NCBI RefSeq assembly: GCF_041677825.1
Contig: NZ_JBAYPG010000007.1
Location: forward strand, 39,144-103,143
DNA length: 64,000 bases
DNA from: Castellaniella sp041677825
GTDB lineage: Bacteria; Pseudomonadota; Gammaproteobacteria; Burkholderiales; Burkholderiaceae_B
Direction: 5' to 3'
Each line of letters starts with the position of its first letter. Positions within the stretch are counted from its first letter, which is position 1. The position numbers were made by a program, and so were the translations under genes. Positions 60,610-64,000 of the stretch are shown piece after piece. The notes beneath the pieces were generated by a model. The model was not told where the DNA came from. It searched no databases and saw only the letters and a list, made by a program, of their open reading frames with translations.

Positions 60610-62076
60610 ATGGATCAGAAAAAATCCGACAACTTTCTGCAGGACCTGGCATCGGTGGTTGGCCCGGCCAACGTCCTCAGGGAAGCCAGCGACCTGGCCG
60701 CCTATCTGGTGGACGAAGAGCGTCGGTACCAGGGCAGTGCCCTGTGTGTCGTCCGGCCGGCGTCCACCCAGGAAGTCTCCCGCGTTCTGACCCTGTGCCA
60801 CGAGGCGGGTGTTGCCGTGGTCCCCCAAGGGGGCAACACCGGCCTGTGCGGCGGCGCCACCCCGCCAGCGGGCATCGATGTGATCGTCCTTGCGCTGGCC
60901 CGCATGAGCAGGATTCGCGCCATCGACCCCTCGAACAACACGATGACCGTGGATGCGGGCTGCACGCTGGCCGCCGTGCAGGCGGCAGCAGCAGCATCGG
61001 ATCGCTTGTTTCCCATGTCCCTGGGCAGCGAGGGCAGTTGTCAGATCGGTGGCAATATCGCCACGAACGCAGGCGGCACGAATGTATTGCGCTATGGCCC
61101 GATGCGCGACCTCGTCCTGGGCATCGAAGCCGTCCTGCCCGATGGACGCATCATGAATGGCCTGAAGGCACTGCGCAAGGACAATACAGGCTATGCGTTG
61201 AAACACCTGTTCATCGGCTCCGAGGGCACCCTGGGCGTCATCACCGGGGCGGTTCTGAAGCTGTTCGCCAAGCCGGCCTCACAGGCGGTTGGCCTGGCTG
61301 GCATGAAGGACATCGATGCCGCCATGCGGCTGCTTGATGAAATCCAGCGCCGGGCAGGCGGCACCCTGACGAATTTCGAACTCATCTCGAGCGCCCAGTA
61401 TGATCACGTCATGGCCCTGCCCAACAAACCCAATGACCCGCTATCGGTGCGCCACCCCTGGGCGGCGATCGTCGAACTGACCGATCCCGACCCGGCAGCC
61501 GCGCTGGAGGACCAGTTGGCCACCAGCCTGCACGATGCCATGGAACAGGGCATCGTGACCGAAGGGGTTCTGGCAGCCAGCCAGGCCCAGGCCGGGCAGA
61601 TCTGGGCCATTCGCCACGCAGTCACAGAGGCCAACCACCGGGCGGGGCGCTCTTTGTCGCATGACACCTCGGTGCCCGTTTCACGGGTTCCGGATTTCGT
61701 TCGTGGTGTGGAAAAACAGGTTGCAGAACATTTTCCCACCGCCAGGCTGGTGTTCGTCGGCCATGCGGGCGATGGCAATATCCATGCCGAAGTCATCCTG
61801 CCGCACGACAGTGCCCATGCTGCAGATCTGGACAGCATTGCAACCGCCATCAATGCCACGATCAATGAAGTGGCGCTGTCCCTCGATGGCTCGATCAGCG
61901 CCGAGCACGGCATCGGACGCCTGAAACGCGACGAACTGCAGGCCTATCTGGGCGCTGTCGATCTCGACCTCATGCAGGGCATCAAGGCCCTGTTCGACCC
62001 CAAGGGGCTGATGAACCCCGGCGCGCTCTTCCAGCATTTCAAGGCGGCCCCGACCGGGCGACCTGACCGATCATGA
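60610..62076 (+). CDS. GlcD/D-2-hydroxyacid dehydrogenase-like FAD enzyme
   Basis: 488 residues from ATG 60610 (AGAGGTG upstream; ATG 60592 is possible). VVPQGGNTGLCGGATPP is the FAD site, LRKDNTGYALKHLFIGSEGTLGVI continues it, and the C-terminal AEHGIGRLKRDEL is typical. The family oxidises D-lactate, glycolate or D-2-hydroxyglutarate. With the neighbouring FMN enzyme it could oxidise both enantiomers of one hydroxy acid (inference). Confidence 0.9.
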   Translation: MDQKKSDNFLQDLASVVGPANVLREASDLAAYLVDEERRYQGSALCVVRPASTQEVSRVLTLCHEAGVAVVPQGGNTGLCGGATPPAGIDVIVLALARMSRIRAIDPSNNTMTVDAGCTLAAVQAAAAASDRLFPMSLGSEGSCQIGGNIATNAGGTNVLRYGPMRDLVLGIEAVLPDGRIMNGLKALRKDNTGYALKHLFIGSEGTLGVITGAVLKLFAKPASQAVGLAGMKDIDAAMRLLDEIQRRAGGTLTNFELISSAQYDHVMALPNKPNDPLSVRHPWAAIVELTDPDPAAALEDQLATSLHDAMEQGIVTEGVLAASQAQAGQIWAIRHAVTEANHRAGRSLSHDTSVPVSRVPDFVRGVEKQVAEHFPTARLVFVGHAGDGNIHAEVILPHDSAHAADLDSIATAINATINEVALSLDGSISAEHGIGRLKRDELQAYLGAVDLDLMQGIKALFDPKGLMNPGALFQHFKAAPTGRPDRS

Positions 62077-62142
62077 GCCGGTTTCACCGGCTGGGCCATT
62101 CTGCCCCGCCCTGAAGGATGGCGTGGTTTGCCGCGCGCCTGA

Positions 62143-62934
62143 TCAGAAGGTCCCCGGATAGGCGCCGCCATCCAGGAGTATGTTCTGCCCTGTCAGGTAG
62201 GCGGCCTGTTGGCTGCACAGAAAGGCACAGAGCTGGCCGAATTCCTCCGCGGTACCGAAGCGCCCGGCCGGAATGCCATCCAGGCGCGCACGCTTGACCG
62301 CCTGCACATCGACCTGCCGCTTCGCGGCTTCGGCCTCGAATGTCGCCCGCAGGCGATCCGTGGCAAAGAACCCGGGCAGCAGGTTGTTGATGGTTACCCC
62401 CTGGGCCGCCAGTTCCCCACGCGCCAGGCCGGCGATGAACCCGGTCAGCCCGCTGCGCGCCCCATTGCTGAGCCCCAGTTGCGCCAGCGGCGCCTTGACG
62501 GCCACCGAGGTGATGTTGACGATGCGCCCGAACCGGCGTGCGGCCATGCCATCGACCAGCGCCTTGATGAGTGCGATCGGGGTCAGCATGTTGGCATTGA
62601 GTGCGGCCTGCCATTCTGCCGTTCCCCAATCGCGAAAGTCACCTGGTGGCGGGCCGCCCGCGTTCGTCACGAGGATATCGTAGTCGGCGCCCGTGCGCTG
62701 CAGGACGGCGTCGCGCCCCGCCTCGGTCACGATGTCGGCCGCCACGGCCTGCACCTGTATTCCCTCGCCCGCTGTCGCCCGCAAACGCTCGACAGCCGCC
62801 TGCAAGGGTTCGGGCGTGCGCGCCACCAGGGTGACATGTGCGCCCTCGGCCACCAGGGCCTGGGCGCAGCCAAAGCCCAGACCCCTGCTGGACCCGCAGA
62901 CCAGCGCCCGTTTTCCGGCAATACCGAAATCCAT
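62143..62934 (-). CDS. Atypical SDR family protein lacking Tyr/Lys catalytic pair
   Basis: 263 residues from ATG 62934. Cofactor loop VCGSSRGLGFGCAQALVAEG and VTNAGGPPPGDFRDW are normal. At the catalytic site, ITSVAVKAPLAQLGLSNGARSGLTGF has Ser-Asn-Gly-Ala-Arg where Y-x-x-x-K is expected, so neither catalytic residue is in place. This S-N-x-x-R form is a recurrent subgroup of bacterial SDR proteins whose reaction is poorly known. It is on the opposite strand to the TRAP operon. Confidence 0.85.
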   Translation of the reverse strand: MDFGIAGKRALVCGSSRGLGFGCAQALVAEGAHVTLVARTPEPLQAAVERLRATAGEGIQVQAVAADIVTEAGRDAVLQRTGADYDILVTNAGGPPPGDFRDWGTAEWQAALNANMLTPIALIKALVDGMAARRFGRIVNITSVAVKAPLAQLGLSNGARSGLTGFIAGLARGELAAQGVTINNLLPGFFATDRLRATFEAEAAKRQVDVQAVKRARLDGIPAGRFGTAEEFGQLCAFLCSQQAAYLTGQNILLDGGAYPGTF

Positions 62935-62987
62935 TTTTTCTGCTCCTTTCAAAGGCATTTCCGGGGTACGGACTGCCTGTGCCCCTA

Positions 62988-63776
62988 TCAGTGTTCGACG
63001 TTCACCGTGACCGATCCCAGGCCTTCAATATCGAAGCGGAATACGCACGGTTCTTCGGCAAACACCGTTCGGACGAAATTGCCGGTCGTGACGATCGTGC
63101 CGGCCGGCAGCGCTTCACCTCGCCTGGACAGGTGCTCGCTGAGCCACACCAACGGCATCAGGGGATGCCCCAGTACGCCCCGCCCGCTGCCTTCGCTCTC
63201 GAGCTGCCCGTTGCGGTAGATCTGTCCTGTGCAGGCCGCCAGATCGGGCCATTCGGACACGAATTCACTCGTCACGATGCCATGGTTCCATGAATTTTCA
63301 GCCACCAGCGTGAGGAGATCGAGGGGTTCCGAGTAGTCGGCATTGCGGTCATCGATGATCTCGATCGACACACATACGGCATCGACTGCTTCTGCGGCCT
63401 GCGCCAGATCACGCAATGGCGCATCGGGTTCGATCGTCTTGCCGATCCGGGCGGCCACCTCGAGTTCCAGCCCCAGACGCCCGTAGTCAGAGAGATGCAG
63501 CGTGGCCGGCGACTGCCGCACCATGCTCGCGTGCACCACCCCGGAGATGGGATGAGGAATGCCGGTCATGTCCTGCATCGCCCTGGAGGTCAGACCAATC
63601 TTGTACCCTGCAGGCACCTCGCCCTGATCTTGTAAAATCTTCACGAATTCGTCCTGGACCGCATAAGCCGCAGCCAGGTCGTCAATGCCGAACGCCGAAC
63701 CCAGCGAATGAAAACGGATCTTCTGCTGATTTTCAAGGATCAGCCGCTCAGCAGCCATGCGCGCATTTTTCATCAT
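62988..63776 (-). CDS. 2-keto-4-pentenoate hydratase-like enzyme (FAH/MhpD fold)
   Basis: 262 residues. GYKIGLTSRAMQDMTGIPHPISGVV and LELEVAARIGKTI (metal-binding Glu pair) are the signature of the hydratase/4-oxalocrotonate decarboxylase group; VSIEIIDDR and the C-terminal FDIEGLGSVTV follow. The family hydrates dienols from aromatic meta-cleavage. It is divergent from the IS fragment at the window end. No meta-cleavage dioxygenase is visible, so the substrate is open. Confidence 0.88.
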   Translation of the reverse strand: MMKNARMAAERLILENQQKIRFHSLGSAFGIDDLAAAYAVQDEFVKILQDQGEVPAGYKIGLTSRAMQDMTGIPHPISGVVHASMVRQSPATLHLSDYGRLGLELEVAARIGKTIEPDAPLRDLAQAAEAVDAVCVSIEIIDDRNADYSEPLDLLTLVAENSWNHGIVTSEFVSEWPDLAACTGQIYRNGQLESEGSGRGVLGHPLMPLVWLSEHLSRRGEALPAGTIVTTGNFVRTVFAEEPCVFRFDIEGLGSVTVNVEH

Positions 63777-63850
63777 ATCTCCAATTTGTGGATTGTCCGA
63801 TTGATCGCGATCATCGATTGCGGCATCGTGACCACGACCATTGCCAAGTT

Positions 63851-63885
63851 GTTGACATCCTCCCCTGCCTAAAGTCGGGGGATTC
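63851..63885 (-). mobile_element. IS200/IS605-type right end
   Basis: TTGACATCCTCCCC (63852-63865) followed by a C/G-rich stem with a TAAAG loop and GGGGGATTCC is the common right end of IS605-group elements, read here on the minus strand. The element continues past the window edge. Confidence 0.6.
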
Positions 63886-64000
63886 CTACGGCGCTCACCC
63901 CAGCATCGAGCCGGAATGAGCCGCTTCGGTGGGTTCCTGCTGCTGGCGACATTACTGCATCGCTCACTTCACAGGCGAACCGGGCGTGTCCCGCCCTTAG
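63869..64000 (-). CDS. tnpB: TnpB C-terminus (IS200/IS605 family), partial
   Basis: The final 43 codons of an OrfB/TnpB-type protein: LRAGHARFACEVSDAVMSPAAGTHRSGS...GIPRL and TAG at 63871-63869. AGTHRSGS and the following IS605 right end fit this family, which includes RNA-guided nucleases. The rest lies outside the window, so intactness cannot be judged. Confidence 0.55.
   Translation of the reverse strand, partial: LRAGHARFACEVSDAVMSPAAGTHRSGSFRLDAGVSAVGIPRL

Overview
The window is high-GC chromosomal DNA from a betaproteobacterium, most likely Burkholderiales of the Alcaligenaceae type. The evidence is the catabolic gene mix (branched-chain-type ABC genes, TRAP transporter, acyl-CoA dehydrogenases, CoA-linked enzymes), the tpiA-secG-tRNA-Leu order and the long Q-loop CydAB oxidase. 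This placement is an inference from gene content; no rRNA or marker search was possible.

Layout. 1-5.4 kb: tail of a branched-chain-type ABC operon (livG', livF), then a quinone oxidoreductase, an SDR, an AroE-like dehydrogenase and a GMC oxidoreductase, which look like catabolic genes for one imported substrate. 5.5-8.5 kb: divergent GT2 glycosyltransferase and a polytopic GT-C-like membrane protein. 8.3-14.8 kb (minus): complete cytochrome bd operon cydA-cydB-cydX-cydD-cydC, including a 30-codon cydX. 15.0-23.1 kb (plus): molybdenum hydroxylase cluster with MocA-like cytidylyltransferase, the three enzyme subunits (large subunit with the AYRGAGR 'form II' motif) and coxD, coxE, coxG and xdhC-type maturation genes, followed by a zinc alcohol dehydrogenase and a ParDE-like module. 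25.1-30.2 kb (minus): CoA-linked catabolic operon with paired acyl-CoA dehydrogenases, an SDR, a cysteine-less thiolase-like protein and a DUF35 protein, resembling the retro-aldolase module of steroid side-chain breakdown. 30.4-37.3 kb: LysR regulator, semialdehyde dehydrogenase, class III aminotransferase, a PLP ammonia-lyase and a membrane-linked glutamate-synthase-like FMN protein.

37.4-41.3 kb is an integration hotspot at tRNA-Leu(GAG). Three copies of the tRNA 3' flank (terminator plus tail) delimit two islets: one with a RhuM-Fic fusion, the other with a ParDE-like pair whose toxin has no canonical start codon, a shrunken IS1182-type element and a decapitated P4-type integrase. 41.3-47.1 kb returns to core genes (secG, tpiA, a flavin reductase, an MFS pump, a divergent ATP sulfurylase, a nucleosidase).

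47.2-55.5 kb is a complete type I-C CRISPR-Cas locus (cas3-cas5c-cas8c-cas7c-cas4-cas1-cas2) with a 7-repeat, 6-spacer array, of visibly lower GC than its surroundings. It is followed by a higBA toxin-antitoxin pair. 56.6-63.8 kb holds a TRAP transporter, an FMN 2-hydroxyacid oxidase, a GlcD-type FAD dehydrogenase, an SDR lacking the catalytic Tyr/Lys, and a 2-keto-4-pentenoate hydratase-like enzyme: uptake and oxidation of a hydroxy acid. The window ends inside an IS200/IS605-type tnpB.

I did not find a wholly unknown multi-gene system. The strongest leads are the tandem tRNA-Leu islets, the thiolase-like/DUF35/ACAD-pair operon, and the non-canonical starts of the ParE-like toxin and of cas1.
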